A DNA stretch of 64,000 nucleotides from Roseiarcus sp963842835 (GTDB lineage: Bacteria > Pseudomonadota > Alphaproteobacteria > Rhizobiales > Beijerinckiaceae): the NCBI GenBank assembly GCA_963842835.1, contig CAWJIB010000009.1, positions 868,001-932,000 on the forward strand, given 5' to 3'. The notes below the pieces were generated by a model. It was given only the letters and a program-made list of their open reading frames with translations. It was not told where the DNA came from and made no database searches. Positions 7,756 to 17,647 of the stretch are shown here, one piece after another. The translations under genes were made by a program, and so were the position numbers. Positions within the stretch are counted from its first letter, which is position 1. Each line of letters begins with the position of its first letter.

Positions 7756-10416
7756 GTGGCCCTGGGCAGACGCTTACGAAAACATTTCCGGCCGACGAAC
7801 ATCCCGGCGGCGATCGCCGCGTTCGTCGCCGTCGCCTGCGGCGCGCTCGCCGACCACCAAAACAACCAGCTTTCCGACGAACGATCGCGCGCCGAGGTTA
7901 TGGACGTGGTCAGCCTGATCCGGGCCAGGCTCGAGGGCGACATCAACGGCGACATCCAGCTCGTCCGCGGCGTCGTCGCCGACATTTCCACCGAGCCGGA
8001 CATCACGCAAACGCGCTTCGCCGAGTTTTGCGCGAAGCTGCTGGAGAGCCGCTCGCAGATCAGGAGCATCGCCGGCGCCCCCGATCTCGTCGTGTCCCTG
8101 GAATATCCCATGAAGGGAAACGAGGCGGTGATCGGGCTCGACTATCGCAAGAACGAAAAGCAGCGCGAAACGGCGTTGCGCGCGCGCGACAGCGGCGACG
8201 TCGTCCTGGCGGGTCCGGTCGACCTGGTTCAGGGCGGCAGGGGCTTCCTCGCCCGTTTCCCGGTGTTCACGAGCGAAAACGACGGCGCGAAGACTTTTTG
8301 GGGCATCGTTTCGGCGGTCATCGACATCGATAAGCTGTACCGCGACAGCGGTCTCGTCGGCCACGATCTGCCGATCGACGTCGCGATCACGGGCCAGGAC
8401 GCGCTGGGCAAAGAAGGGCTCCCCTTTTTCGGAGAGGCGCGGGTGGCGAGCGACCGCCCCGTCGTTACCGACGTGAGCGTTCCCTCGGGATCGTGGCGGA
8501 TCGCCGCCACGCCCAAAGGCGGCTGGGACGCGCATCCGTCGAACCGCTGGATGCTGCGGCTGGGAATTCTGGCGGCCGGCCTCTTGATCGTCATTCCCGC
8601 CTGGCTCGTCGGGCGGTTGGTGGAGGAGCGACGCGACCACTCCTCGAGCTTGCGCGATCGCGAAGGGCAGCTCGAGCGCCTGTCGCAGCGCCTCGAACTC
8701 GCTCTTGCCGCCTCGAAGGTGGGCGTGTGGGACTTCAACATCGATTCGGGAGAGCTCGTCTGGGACGACCGCATGAACGAGCTCTACAATTACCCGCAAG
8801 ACGGCGGCGCTCGCCAATACAGCCATTGGCGCGACCGGCTCGACGAGACCGACGCCCAGCGGGCGATCGAGGATTTCGAAACGGCGATACGGACGCAGGG
8901 CCGCTACGAATCGCAATACAGGCTCAACCTGGGCGACGGGCGTACGCGGGTCATCCGCGCGATCGGCAAGGTTTACGTGTCGCCCGATCTGTCCTCGAAA
9001 ATCGTCGGCGTCAATTGGGACGTAACCTCCGACGTCGCGCTGACGGAGGATCTGACGCGCTCCAAGGCCCTCACGGAAGCGCGCAACGCCCAACTCGAAG
9101 CGGCCCGGGCTCGCATCGAATACAATTCCCTCCACGACTTCCTGACGCGGCTGCCGAACCGGATGTACATGGAGCGCGCGCTCGAACAGCACGCGGCGCG
9201 CTGCGCGGCGACCGGCGGCGGCGTCGTCCTCCTTCATGTCGATCTCGACGGTTTCAAACAGATCAACGACACGCTCGGCCATTCGGCCGGGGACGCGATG
9301 CTGATCCACACGGCGGACACGATCCGCCGCAATCTGCGCGAAGGCGACTTCGTCGCGAGAACGGGCGGCGACGAATTCGTCGTCGTCTGCAACGCCGACG
9401 AGGGCATCGCCGGCTTCGGCGAACTCGCCCGCAAACTCATCGAGAGCGTCCAAAAGCCGGCCATGCACGAGGCCCACGAGTGTCGCTTGGGCATGAGCAT
9501 CGGCATCGCGGGCGCGTTCGGGACCGCCGTCGACCGGCAGCGGCTGCTCGTCAACGCCGATCTTGCGCTTTATCGCGCCAAGAGCCTGGGCCGAAATCGA
9601 TTCGAATTCTACACCGCCGCGCTGCAGGCCGAGATTCTCAACTCCAAGCAGACTGCGGACAGCATCGTGCGCGGCTTGGAGCGCGGCGAATTCATCCCCT
9701 ATTACCAGCCGCAGTTCGATGCGCGAACCTACGAATTGGTGGGCGTGGAGGCGCTCGCCCGCTGGCGTCATCCCACGCGCGGCCTCGTCGCGCCGGCCGA
9801 GTTCATCGGCATGGCGGAGGAGCTGACGGTCATCGGGGCCATCGACCGCGCGGTCCTCGAGCAGGCGCTGGCGCAGTTCCGTCGCTGGCGAGATCTCGGC
9901 CTTTGCGTTCCGCGCTTCTCCGTCAATGTTTCGCTGCGGCGGCTGCACGACGAAGGTCTCTTGCAGGGGCTGCGCGATTTGCACATCGAAGCGGGGGTGC
10001 TGTCCTTCGAACTCGTCGAGACGATCTATCTCGACGAACGCGACGACCGCTTCTCGCGGACCATCGATCAGATCAAGGCGCTCGGCATCGACATCGAAAT
10101 CGACGACTTCGGCACCGGCTACGCCTCGATCGTCAGCCTCACCAAGCTCAAACCGCGTCGCCTGAAGATCGATCGGCAACTCGTCACGCCTATCGTGCAC
10201 TCGGATGCGCAGAGGCGCCTCGTTCAATCGATCGTCGACATCGGCCGATCTCTCGACATCGAAATCGTCGCCGAGGGAGTCGAAACCATGGAGCACGCGC
10301 GGCTGCTTCGCGAGCTCGGCTGCGACATTCTGCAAGGCTACGCCTTCGCCAAGCCGATGGCGGGCGAAGAACTCGAGCGCTTCATGCCCGCGAGGACGAG
10401 GCTGATCGCGTCGTAA
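7756..10416 (+). CDS. CHASE-PAS-GGDEF-EAL c-di-GMP signalling protein
   Basis: An 886-residue inner-membrane sensor. Order: short basic N-terminus, first membrane helix (~residues 15-35), a periplasmic CHASE domain with the hallmark EYPMKGNEAVIGLDY (~residues 115-130), second membrane helix (~270-295), a coiled linker, a PAS domain (~315-430), a GGDEF domain with an intact TGGDEFVVV active loop (~residue 536), and an EAL domain with intact VGVEALARWRHP and DDFGTGYASI motifs. Both diguanylate cyclase and phosphodiesterase activities are possible. The start is a GTG; no strong ribosome site is visible. It stands alone as a single gene. Confidence 0.9.
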   Translation: MALGRRLRKHFRPTNIPAAIAAFVAVACGALADHQNNQLSDERSRAEVMDVVSLIRARLEGDINGDIQLVRGVVADISTEPDITQTRFAEFCAKLLESRSQIRSIAGAPDLVVSLEYPMKGNEAVIGLDYRKNEKQRETALRARDSGDVVLAGPVDLVQGGRGFLARFPVFTSENDGAKTFWGIVSAVIDIDKLYRDSGLVGHDLPIDVAITGQDALGKEGLPFFGEARVASDRPVVTDVSVPSGSWRIAATPKGGWDAHPSNRWMLRLGILAAGLLIVIPAWLVGRLVEERRDHSSSLRDREGQLERLSQRLELALAASKVGVWDFNIDSGELVWDDRMNELYNYPQDGGARQYSHWRDRLDETDAQRAIEDFETAIRTQGRYESQYRLNLGDGRTRVIRAIGKVYVSPDLSSKIVGVNWDVTSDVALTEDLTRSKALTEARNAQLEAARARIEYNSLHDFLTRLPNRMYMERALEQHAARCAATGGGVVLLHVDLDGFKQINDTLGHSAGDAMLIHTADTIRRNLREGDFVARTGGDEFVVVCNADEGIAGFGELARKLIESVQKPAMHEAHECRLGMSIGIAGAFGTAVDRQRLLVNADLALYRAKSLGRNRFEFYTAALQAEILNSKQTADSIVRGLERGEFIPYYQPQFDARTYELVGVEALARWRHPTRGLVAPAEFIGMAEELTVIGAIDRAVLEQALAQFRRWRDLGLCVPRFSVNVSLRRLHDEGLLQGLRDLHIEAGVLSFELVETIYLDERDDRFSRTIDQIKALGIDIEIDDFGTGYASIVSLTKLKPRRLKIDRQLVTPIVHSDAQRRLVQSIVDIGRSLDIEIVAEGVETMEHARLLRELGCDILQGYAFAKPMAGEELERFMPARTRLIAS

Positions 10417-11274
10417 TTCGCTACGTCATCTCGACGCCGGAGCCGCTTCGGCGTCGCTTTCGCCGAGATCGGCTGTTGCTCGACCGCGCTCGAGACCGCG
10501 GCGTCCAGCTTGAAGCTCCGCAAAGGGGGGATCCCTGCCGTCCCCGATCTGTGTGGCCGTTGACGCCTTTGCGTTAATAGCGGCCATCCCGTTAGGGCCG
10601 TGTAGGCCAAATGAGAATTCAGCCGCACGTTCTAAGTCGGGGCCGGAGCAACGATATGGCCGCGGTCACGGGATGGCGCTGGTTCTCCCGCCGGCCTTAG
10701 AAGCGAGGTCACCCGACTCGCGCCTCGCATGAGCGCAGGCGAGTTCGTCTGCCGCTCGTCGCGCGCAAGCCCCCGAACACCAGGATTCTTAATGGGGAAC
10801 GAGAGGCTCTGAAACTCTCCGATGTCCGCCGGCTAACCGCACAAAGGGACCGAGAAAAGGGCCCGCCGGCGTTATCGGCGATGCCGTTAAGGTCATGCGC
10901 ATGGCGACGGGCGAGGAAACCGAGGCTCTCTTTGCGAGGCGCAAAAGTTGGACATCGGCCCCGGGATTGCGTAGCGCCACGACAAGCGCGGCGCTCGCGT
11001 CAGGGAGGCTGCCTGTCTTAGCGACGGGATAGGTCTCTGACGAGGCGAACAGCATGCGCGTAAAGTCTCGTCCGCCACCGGATCGCCGCGCGCCGCAGAT
11101 TTTTTTTGCACTTTCGACCGATCGGGAATTGATCTCGGTCAGCGTCCAAACAGAATTTCTAAACCTAAATGACGGATGCCGCCGGACGGCGATACGGGGT
11201 CGAAGCGATCCTGTTGAGGACGGGGCAAGAATTCGTTTCGCAATACGTTCGGACTCGTTGACGCGGGCTCATCG
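10417..11274. other. Gene-poor region upstream of the glucan phosphorylase
   Basis: About 860 bp with no convincing coding sequence. Short open frames on both strands lack recognisable domains and ribosome sites. It may be eroded DNA or a long leader for the phosphorylase gene. A weak FixK-like box is noted separately at 11129-11142. Confidence 0.4.
11129..11142 (+). promoter_or_regulatory. Weak FixK/FNR-like box upstream of the glucan phosphorylase
   Basis: TTGAT-CTCG-GTCAG differs from the symmetric TTGAT-N4-ATCAA consensus in two right-half positions. It lies about 140 bp before the phosphorylase start, a plausible activator position. It is weaker than the other boxes in this window. Confidence 0.3.
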
Positions 11275-12960
11275 ATGAACGCTCTCGAACCCTTCCTGCG
11301 CCGGACGCGAATCGCGCATTTTTCGATGGAGATCGCGTTAAGTCCGGAAATGCACACCTATAGCGGCGGCCTCGGCGTGCTCGCAGGCGACACGGCGCGC
11401 TCCTCGGCCGACCTCGATCTGCCCATCGTGTTCGTAAGCCTCGTGAGCCGAAGCGGGTTCGTTCGGCAGGAGATCGACGAAGCGGGCGACCAGATCGGCA
11501 AGCCTGATCCGTGGCGGCCCGAGACCTGGTTTCAGCCGCTCGAAGCGATGATAGCGGTGAAGATCGAGGGACGCGAAGTATGGATCCGCTCGTGGCTCTA
11601 CGAGTTGAAATGTCCTCTCGGTCATGGCGTGCCGGTGCTGCTTCTGGACACCGACCTTGATCAAAACAGCGCGGAAGATCGGGAAATCACGAACAACTTA
11701 TATGGCGACAATGCGTCGTATCGCTTGAAGCAGGAGATCGTCCTGGGGATTGGCGGAGCGGCGATGCTGAAGGCCCTCGGCTTCGCCATTCGCACCTACC
11801 ACCTCAATGAGGGCCACGCGGCGCTTCTCACGGTGTATCTTCTGCGCCAGTTTCCCCGGTCGGAAGAGGATATCATTCCTGGCGAACCGCGCTACGAGCA
11901 CGAGCAAGTGCGCGAGTGTTGCGTCTTCACGACTCACACGCCGGTCGCGGCGGCGTTCGACAAATTTGCTTATCCGTTGGTCGAGAGCATTCTGGGCGAC
12001 TACATCGAAGTCGAGGAACTCAAGCTGCTCGCCGGGGCCGACCGCCTCAACATGACCCAGTTGGCGCTGAACATGAGCGGCTATGTCAACGGCGTGTCGG
12101 AACGCCATGCGCAAACGACCGCCCAGATTTTTCCTCGTTACCGTGTCCACGCCATTACCAACGGCGTGCACGCCCCTACATGGACTCATGCCCGCTTTGC
12201 CCGGCTTTTTGAAACGATTCTCCCACATTGGGCGCACGAGCCGGAAACGCTGACGCGCGCCGACCAGCTTCCCGACGATGCGGTATGGGATGCCCATCAA
12301 GCCGCAAAAAAGGAACTGTTGGCGCTGATTCATGACCGGACCGGAGTCGTCATGCGCGAAGACGCGCCGCTAATCGGCTTCGCTCGCCGAATGACCGAAT
12401 ACAAGCGCCCGGATCTGCTTTTCACGGATATTGAGCGGTTCAAAGAGATCGCGCGGAAGCGGCCTTGCCAACTCGTCTTCGCCGGCGCGGCGCACCCGAA
12501 TGACGAAGGGGGAAGGCGCATTATCGCGAAACTGAATAATCACGTTCGACAGCTCTCCCGTTCGATTCCGATGGCTTTTCTGTCCAACTACAACATGCGA
12601 ATGGCGGCGAGTCTCGTAGCTGGGGTCGATATCTGGCTGAATACGCCATTGCCGCCCTTCGAGGCGTCAGGAACGAGCGGGATGAAGGCGTCTTTCAACG
12701 GCGTGCTGAACTTGAGCGTGCTCGATGGCTGGTGGATCGAAGCGCACATCGAGGGCGTCACAGGCTGGGCGATTGGCGATCGCGACGGCGCGAATGCGGA
12801 CGATCTGTACAGGAAACTCGCGGAGAAAGTGCTGCCGCTCTACTACGACGACAAGCCCCGTTGGATTTGGATGATGAAGCAGGCGATCAGCAAAATCGGC
12901 TCCTATTTCAACAGCCAGCGTATGATGCGCCGCTATGCCAGCGAGGCGTATATTCGCTAG
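11275..12960 (+). CDS. glgP: Alpha-glucan (glycogen/starch) phosphorylase, short GT35 type
   Basis: A 561-residue GT35 phosphorylase releasing glucose-1-phosphate from alpha-1,4-glucans with PLP as cofactor. Seen: N-terminal AHFSMEIALSPEMHTYSGGLGVLAGD, the YHLNEGHAALL and TTHTPV segments, the ITNGVHAPTW motif, GFARRMTEYKRPDLLF, and the PLP region PFEASGTSGMKASFNGVLNLSVLDGWW. The length is shorter than ~800-residue classical GlgP and fits the compact 'alpha-glucan family phosphorylase' group, which lacks the large N-terminal regulatory domain. Codon choice looks less GC-biased than in its neighbours. It is flanked by gene-poor DNA on its 5' side, and no other glycogen genes adjoin it. Confidence 0.93.
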   Translation: MNALEPFLRRTRIAHFSMEIALSPEMHTYSGGLGVLAGDTARSSADLDLPIVFVSLVSRSGFVRQEIDEAGDQIGKPDPWRPETWFQPLEAMIAVKIEGREVWIRSWLYELKCPLGHGVPVLLLDTDLDQNSAEDREITNNLYGDNASYRLKQEIVLGIGGAAMLKALGFAIRTYHLNEGHAALLTVYLLRQFPRSEEDIIPGEPRYEHEQVRECCVFTTHTPVAAAFDKFAYPLVESILGDYIEVEELKLLAGADRLNMTQLALNMSGYVNGVSERHAQTTAQIFPRYRVHAITNGVHAPTWTHARFARLFETILPHWAHEPETLTRADQLPDDAVWDAHQAAKKELLALIHDRTGVVMREDAPLIGFARRMTEYKRPDLLFTDIERFKEIARKRPCQLVFAGAAHPNDEGGRRIIAKLNNHVRQLSRSIPMAFLSNYNMRMAASLVAGVDIWLNTPLPPFEASGTSGMKASFNGVLNLSVLDGWWIEAHIEGVTGWAIGDRDGANADDLYRKLAEKVLPLYYDDKPRWIWMMKQAISKIGSYFNSQRMMRRYASEAYIR

Positions 12961-13109
12961 CTCGCGGCGAGTTGGGGAAGCCGCTCCGATCGAACAGCAG
13001 GAATGAGCGCAACGGATCCGACGCCGAGATTCGAACTGGCGCGTGACCCCGCGGCGATCTTACCGGGGGGTCCCGAAGCCATTCGCTGGCTCTCGCCACC
13101 CGCTCCTTC

Positions 13110-14159
13110 TTAAGCGACCCCGCGCCATTCGATCCATTGGCCGTGGAAGCTCGCCAACGCCAGCGTTTCGTCGACCGGCCCGTGCGGCCAGAGCGACAGG
13201 CGCAATATGGCGCCGCGGCGCTCCTCGGCTCCCGCTTCCAGGCGCAGCCATGCGAAGGGGCTCGCTCGCGTTGCGCGCTCCGCCGCCCCGGCGATCGCGA
13301 CGCGGATCGCCGTCTTGGTCGGACGAGGAAGATATTGCCAGAAGATCGTGTGCGCGAGGACGAGCGCGCGTCCGGGAGCGCCGACCCGTAGTTCCCGCGC
13401 CGCGAAATCCGCGGCGTCGATCGCCTCCACGCGAATATTCTCCTCAGCGGCGACATCCAGGGCCGCCTCGGCGCGCGCGAGGCGGGCGGCCTGATCGGGC
13501 CAGATATAGGCGAGCATCCGCGCTCGCGCGGCCGAATCGCTGGCGTCAACGGGATTGAGATCGCAGCCGCGCCGCTCGGCGACCTCGACCGCGCCGGCCA
13601 AGGCCTCGGCCTTGCCGCGCCATTCGCAGGGGATCGTCACCTTGGCGTCCGGCGGCCCCCATGCGAACGCGCCGTAGGCATAGAAATAGCGATCGAACAA
13701 AAGGTTCAATCCCGCGCTGGCGCCGATTTCGCGGATCGAAAGCGGCAGGCCGGCGCGGCGCGCGATCTCCAGATATCCCGGCAGCAGCGCCGCCGATCGC
13801 GCGACCTCGTTGGTCTGCGGCGCGCTGTCGAGGAAACGGGTCAAGCGCGCGTCGAGATCGGCGATCGCGCTTTGTGCGCCGCGCCAGAATTCCTCCGGCG
13901 AAGGCGGGGGATTGGGCGGATAGAGCGGCGCGAGCGCGGGATGGCCTTCGCGCGCGAGAAAATTGAGCGCGCCGCAAGCGCGCAGCGCGATCGCGTCGGC
14001 CTGCGGCGCGCCCGGCCAGTTCAGCAGTCTCGATCCGAACCCCGAGTCTTCCGTGAGACGCTCGTGCAGGGCGCGGCAGACCAGCGCGGTGAATGGAGAC
14101 CCCAGGCGCTCGCACCATTCCGCCTGCCGGCGAAAATTGTCGCGAGCGTCCGGGTTCAT
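13110..14159 (-). CDS. DUF2332 family protein
   Basis: A 349-residue protein of the DUF2332 family. Function is unknown; the family is common in alphaproteobacteria and actinobacteria. Seen: an N-terminal helical region (FRRQAEWCERLGSPFTALVC), the family-typical segment REIGASAGLNLLFDRYFY near residue 140, which resembles a degenerate SAM-methyltransferase glycine loop, and a C-terminal LVLAHTIFWQYLP segment. A methyltransferase-like fold is an inference from that loop. It is convergent with the phosphorylase and lies 25 bp downstream of acnA on the same strand. Confidence 0.8.
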   Translation of the reverse strand: MNPDARDNFRRQAEWCERLGSPFTALVCRALHERLTEDSGFGSRLLNWPGAPQADAIALRACGALNFLAREGHPALAPLYPPNPPPSPEEFWRGAQSAIADLDARLTRFLDSAPQTNEVARSAALLPGYLEIARRAGLPLSIREIGASAGLNLLFDRYFYAYGAFAWGPPDAKVTIPCEWRGKAEALAGAVEVAERRGCDLNPVDASDSAARARMLAYIWPDQAARLARAEAALDVAAEENIRVEAIDAADFAARELRVGAPGRALVLAHTIFWQYLPRPTKTAIRVAIAGAAERATRASPFAWLRLEAGAEERRGAILRLSLWPHGPVDETLALASFHGQWIEWRGVA

Positions 14160-14184
14160 CGGCGATGCGGACCTGGCCGCCCCC

Positions 14185-16896
14185 TCAAGCCGCCAATTGC
14201 CGCAGCACGTATGCCAGAATGCCGCCGGCGCGGAAATATTCCAACTCGTCCAGCGTATCGATGCGGCAGATCAGCGGCACGCGGGTGACCACGCCCGCGG
14301 CGGATTTGATTTCCGCCTCCAGCTTCTGGCGCGGCTTGAGGTCGGCGCCGAGGCCATGGATCGAGACGGTCTCGTCGCCCTGGAGGCCGAGCGAGCCCCA
14401 GTTCGTCCCCTCCTCGAACACCAGCGGCAGCACGCCCATGCCGACGAGATTGGAGCGGTGGATGCGCTCGAAGCTCTGCGCGATCACCGCGCGCACGCCG
14501 AGCAGCTTGGTTCCCTTGGCCGCCCAGTCGCGCGACGATCCCGTGCCGTATTCGCGTCCGGCGAAGACGACCAGCGGCGCAGCCTCGCTTTGGTAGCGCA
14601 TCGCCGCGTCGTAGATCGCCATCCGCTCGCCCGAGGGGTGATGGATGGTGTAGCCGCCCTCGACGACGGCGCCCTCCGAGTCCTTCACCATCTGGTTCTT
14701 GATGCGGATGTTGGCGAAAGTTCCGCGCATCATCACCTCGTGATTGCCGCGGCGCGTGCCGTACTGGTTGAAATCGGCCGGGCGCACCTGATGCTCGACG
14801 AGATATTGCCCAGCCGGGCTCGACTGGCGGATCGAGCCTGCCGGCGAGATGTGGTCGGTGGTGATCGAATCGAGAAACAGCCCGAGGATGCGCGCGTTTT
14901 CGATGTCCTGGATGGGCTTGGGCTCCATCGTCATGCCCTCGAAATAGGGCGGGTTCTGCACGTAGGTCGAGCCCATGTCCCAGGCGTAAGTGAGGCCGGC
15001 CGGGATTTTGACCTTGCGCCAATTGGCGTCGCCGTCGAACACCTCGGCGTATTTGGTCTTGAACATCTTGGCCGTGATCGTGTGGTCGATGAGATCGTGG
15101 ATCTCCTGGCTCGAGGGCCAGATGTCCGCGAGAAACACCGGCGCGCCCTTCTTGTCGTGGCCGAGCGGCTCCTTCGTCAGATCGATCTGCATCGAGCCGG
15201 CGAGCGCGTAGGCGACGACCAGCGGCGGCGAGGCGAGATAATTGGCGCGCACGTCCGGATTGACGCGGCCCTCGAAATTGCGATTGCCGGACAGCACAGC
15301 CGCGGCGACGAGATCGTATTTGGAAATCGTCGCCGAAATCTCCGGCGCCAGCGGGCCGGAATTGCCGATGCAGGTCGTGCAGCCGTAGCCGACGATGTTG
15401 AAGCCGAGCTTGTCGAGCGGCTTCTGCAATTCGGCGGCCTCGAGGTAATCGGCGACGACCTGGCTGCCCGGCGCGAGCGAGGTCTTCACCCAGGGCTTGA
15501 CGGTAAGGCCCCTGGCGACGGCGTTGCGCGCGAGGAGCCCGGCCGCCATCATCACGCTGGGGTTCGAGGTGTTGGTGCAGGAAGTGATCGCGGCGATGAC
15601 GACGTCGCCATGGCCGAGGTCGAAATTCGTCCCCTCGACCTTATAGCGTTCGGCGATCGAAGCGCCCTGCTTGAATTCCGAAGTCATGGCGCCGGCGAAG
15701 CCCGCCTTGGCCTCGGCGAGGACGACGCGGTCCTGCGGGCGTTTGGGGCCGGCGAGCGAGGGCGTGACCTCGCCCAGCTCCAGCGCCAGCGTATCGGTGA
15801 AGACGGGCTCGGGCGTCAGGCGCGTGCGATAAAACCCCTGCGCCTTGGCGTAAGCCTCCACCAGCGCGACGCGCGCGTTCTTGCGCCCGGAAGTGTGGAG
15901 ATAGGCGATCGTCTGCGCGTCGATCGGGAACAGGCCGCAGGTCGCGCCGTATTCGGGCGCCATGTTGGCGAGCGTGGCGCGATCGGCGACCGACATCGCA
16001 TTGAGGCCGGGGCCGAAGAATTCGACGAATTTTCCGACGACGCCCTTCTTGCGCAACATCTGCGTGACGGTGAGCACGAGGTCGGTCGCGGTGACGCCTT
16101 CGCGCAATTCGCCCGTCAGCTTGAAGCCGACGACCTCGGGCAACAGCATCGACAGCGGCTGGCCGAGCATCGCCGCTTCCGCTTCGATGCCCCCGACGCC
16201 CCAGCCGAGCACGGCCAGGCCGTTGACCATCGTCGTATGGCTGTCGGTGCCCACCAGCGTGTCGGGATAGGCGACCTCGACCGTCTTGGCGCCGAGTTTC
16301 TCCTTCGCGGTCCACACGGTCTGGGCGAGATATTCGAGATTGACCTGGTGGCAGATGCCGGTGCCGGGCGGGACGACCGAGAAATTGGAAAACGCCTGCT
16401 GGCCCCATTTGAGAAAGCGGTAGCGTTCCTGGTTCTGCTCGTATTCGCGCTTGACGTTCTGGGAGAGCGCCTTGGCCGTGCCGAAGTGGTCGACCACGAC
16501 GGAATGGTCGATGACGAGATCGACGGGAACGAGCGGATTGATCTTGTTGGGATCGCCGCCGAGCTTCTCCATCGCGTCGCGCATCGCGGCGAGATCGACG
16601 ACAGCCGGGACGCCCGTGAAGTCTTGCATCAGCACGCGCGCCGGACGGAAGGCGATTTCGTGCTCTTTCTTGCCGCGGTTGACGAGCCAGGCCGCGACCG
16701 CCTCGATGTCTTCCTTCTTGACGGTGCGGCCGTCCTCGTTGCGCAGCAGGTTCTCGAGCACGACCTTCAACGAGAAGGGCAATTGCGCGATGCCGGCGAG
16801 GCCGTGCTTTTCGGCCGCCTTGAGCGAGAAATATTGATAACTTTTGGCCCCGACCTCGAGCGTCTTGCGACATTTGAAGCTGTCAAGGCTGGCCAT
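14185..16896 (-). CDS. acnA: Aconitate hydratase A
   Basis: A 903-residue aconitase interconverting citrate and isocitrate in the TCA (or reverse TCA) cycle. Seen: 4Fe-4S cysteine ligands in AAITSCTNTSNP and GYGCTTCIGNSGPL, the VGTDSHTTM segment, RVLMQDFTGVPAVVDLA near the N-terminus, and the C-terminal swivel motif GREYGTGSSRDWAAKG. Length is typical of AcnA/IRP-type enzymes. The start ATG follows CCGGAG by 9 nt. It is divergent from ccmA, an arrangement seen in other Hyphomicrobiales. Confidence 0.97.
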   Translation of the reverse strand: MASLDSFKCRKTLEVGAKSYQYFSLKAAEKHGLAGIAQLPFSLKVVLENLLRNEDGRTVKKEDIEAVAAWLVNRGKKEHEIAFRPARVLMQDFTGVPAVVDLAAMRDAMEKLGGDPNKINPLVPVDLVIDHSVVVDHFGTAKALSQNVKREYEQNQERYRFLKWGQQAFSNFSVVPPGTGICHQVNLEYLAQTVWTAKEKLGAKTVEVAYPDTLVGTDSHTTMVNGLAVLGWGVGGIEAEAAMLGQPLSMLLPEVVGFKLTGELREGVTATDLVLTVTQMLRKKGVVGKFVEFFGPGLNAMSVADRATLANMAPEYGATCGLFPIDAQTIAYLHTSGRKNARVALVEAYAKAQGFYRTRLTPEPVFTDTLALELGEVTPSLAGPKRPQDRVVLAEAKAGFAGAMTSEFKQGASIAERYKVEGTNFDLGHGDVVIAAITSCTNTSNPSVMMAAGLLARNAVARGLTVKPWVKTSLAPGSQVVADYLEAAELQKPLDKLGFNIVGYGCTTCIGNSGPLAPEISATISKYDLVAAAVLSGNRNFEGRVNPDVRANYLASPPLVVAYALAGSMQIDLTKEPLGHDKKGAPVFLADIWPSSQEIHDLIDHTITAKMFKTKYAEVFDGDANWRKVKIPAGLTYAWDMGSTYVQNPPYFEGMTMEPKPIQDIENARILGLFLDSITTDHISPAGSIRQSSPAGQYLVEHQVRPADFNQYGTRRGNHEVMMRGTFANIRIKNQMVKDSEGAVVEGGYTIHHPSGERMAIYDAAMRYQSEAAPLVVFAGREYGTGSSRDWAAKGTKLLGVRAVIAQSFERIHRSNLVGMGVLPLVFEEGTNWGSLGLQGDETVSIHGLGADLKPRQKLEAEIKSAAGVVTRVPLICRIDTLDELEYFRAGGILAYVLRQLAA

Positions 16897-17023
16897 CGAA
16901 GCTGCTCCGGAAAAATGCAGGGAGGGAAAGGATGCGCCGGCTTATAGATAAATTCCCATTGCCGGGCTACACAAACTATCGTCTGAAGGCGCTGAAAGGA
17001 TGGGCGCCGTTGAAGGGAAAGCC

Positions 17024-17647
17024 ATGCGCCTGAGCGCCACCGACATAGCCATCGAACGCGGGGGGCGCTCGATTCTGACCGGCCTGTCCTTCGAGGCGCG
17101 CGCCGGCGCGGCGCTCGTGCTGACCGGGCCGAACGGCGCCGGCAAGTCGAGCTTGCTGCGCGCCATCGCCGGCTTTCTGCCGCTCGCCGCCGGCGCCTTC
17201 GCCCTGGAGGGCGGGGCGGGCGAGGCGAGCATCGGCGAGCAGGCGCATTATCTCGGCCATGCCGACGCGCTGAAGAGCGCTCTGACGGCCGGCGAGAATC
17301 TCGCGTTCTGGGCCGGCGCGCTGGGGAGCGATTCGTCGAGCGGCGCCTGGCGCGGCGCGCTCGCGCGCCTCGGCCTCGCCCATGTCGCCGATTTTCCCGT
17401 CGGCGCGCTGTCGGCGGGGCAGAAGCGCCGCGTCGCGCTGGCGCGGCTTCTCGTCGCGCCGCGCCCGCTATGGCTGCTCGACGAGCCGACGACGGCGCTC
17501 GACGCCGCCGCGCAGGGCCTGTTCGCCGCGATCATGCGCGAGCACCTGGGCGCCGGCGGGCTGATCGTCGCGGCGACCCATGCCCCGCTCGGCCTCGAAG
17601 GCGCCGCGACGCTTGTTCTCGGCCCTTCATCCAGGATCGCGGCATGA
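17024..17647 (+). CDS. ccmA: Heme exporter ATP-binding protein CcmA
   Basis: The 207-residue ATPase of the CcmABCD complex, which releases holo-CcmE during System I cytochrome c maturation. Seen: Walker A GPNGAGKSSLL (~residues 35-45), ABC signature LSAGQKRRVALARLL and Walker B LWLLDEPTTALD. The start at 17024 follows GAAGGGAAAGCC; an upstream in-frame ATG at 17000 would add eight residues. The stop overlaps the ccmB ATG (ATGA), so translation is coupled. Downstream, the operon is broken: ccmC lies 6.3 kb away. Confidence 0.95.
   Translation: MRLSATDIAIERGGRSILTGLSFEARAGAALVLTGPNGAGKSSLLRAIAGFLPLAAGAFALEGGAGEASIGEQAHYLGHADALKSALTAGENLAFWAGALGSDSSSGAWRGALARLGLAHVADFPVGALSAGQKRRVALARLLVAPRPLWLLDEPTTALDAAAQGLFAAIMREHLGAGGLIVAATHAPLGLEGAATLVLGPSSRIAA

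Noticed and set aside
7774..10335. 853-codon leftward frame opposite the CHASE-GGDEF-EAL gene
   Set aside because: Mirror frame without domains; the forward gene has all expected motifs.
13963..16947. Very long rightward open frame opposite acnA
   Set aside because: It is a mirror of the aconitase gene in GC-rich DNA; its translation is low in complexity (His, Arg, Asp-rich) with no domain, whereas acnA carries all family motifs.
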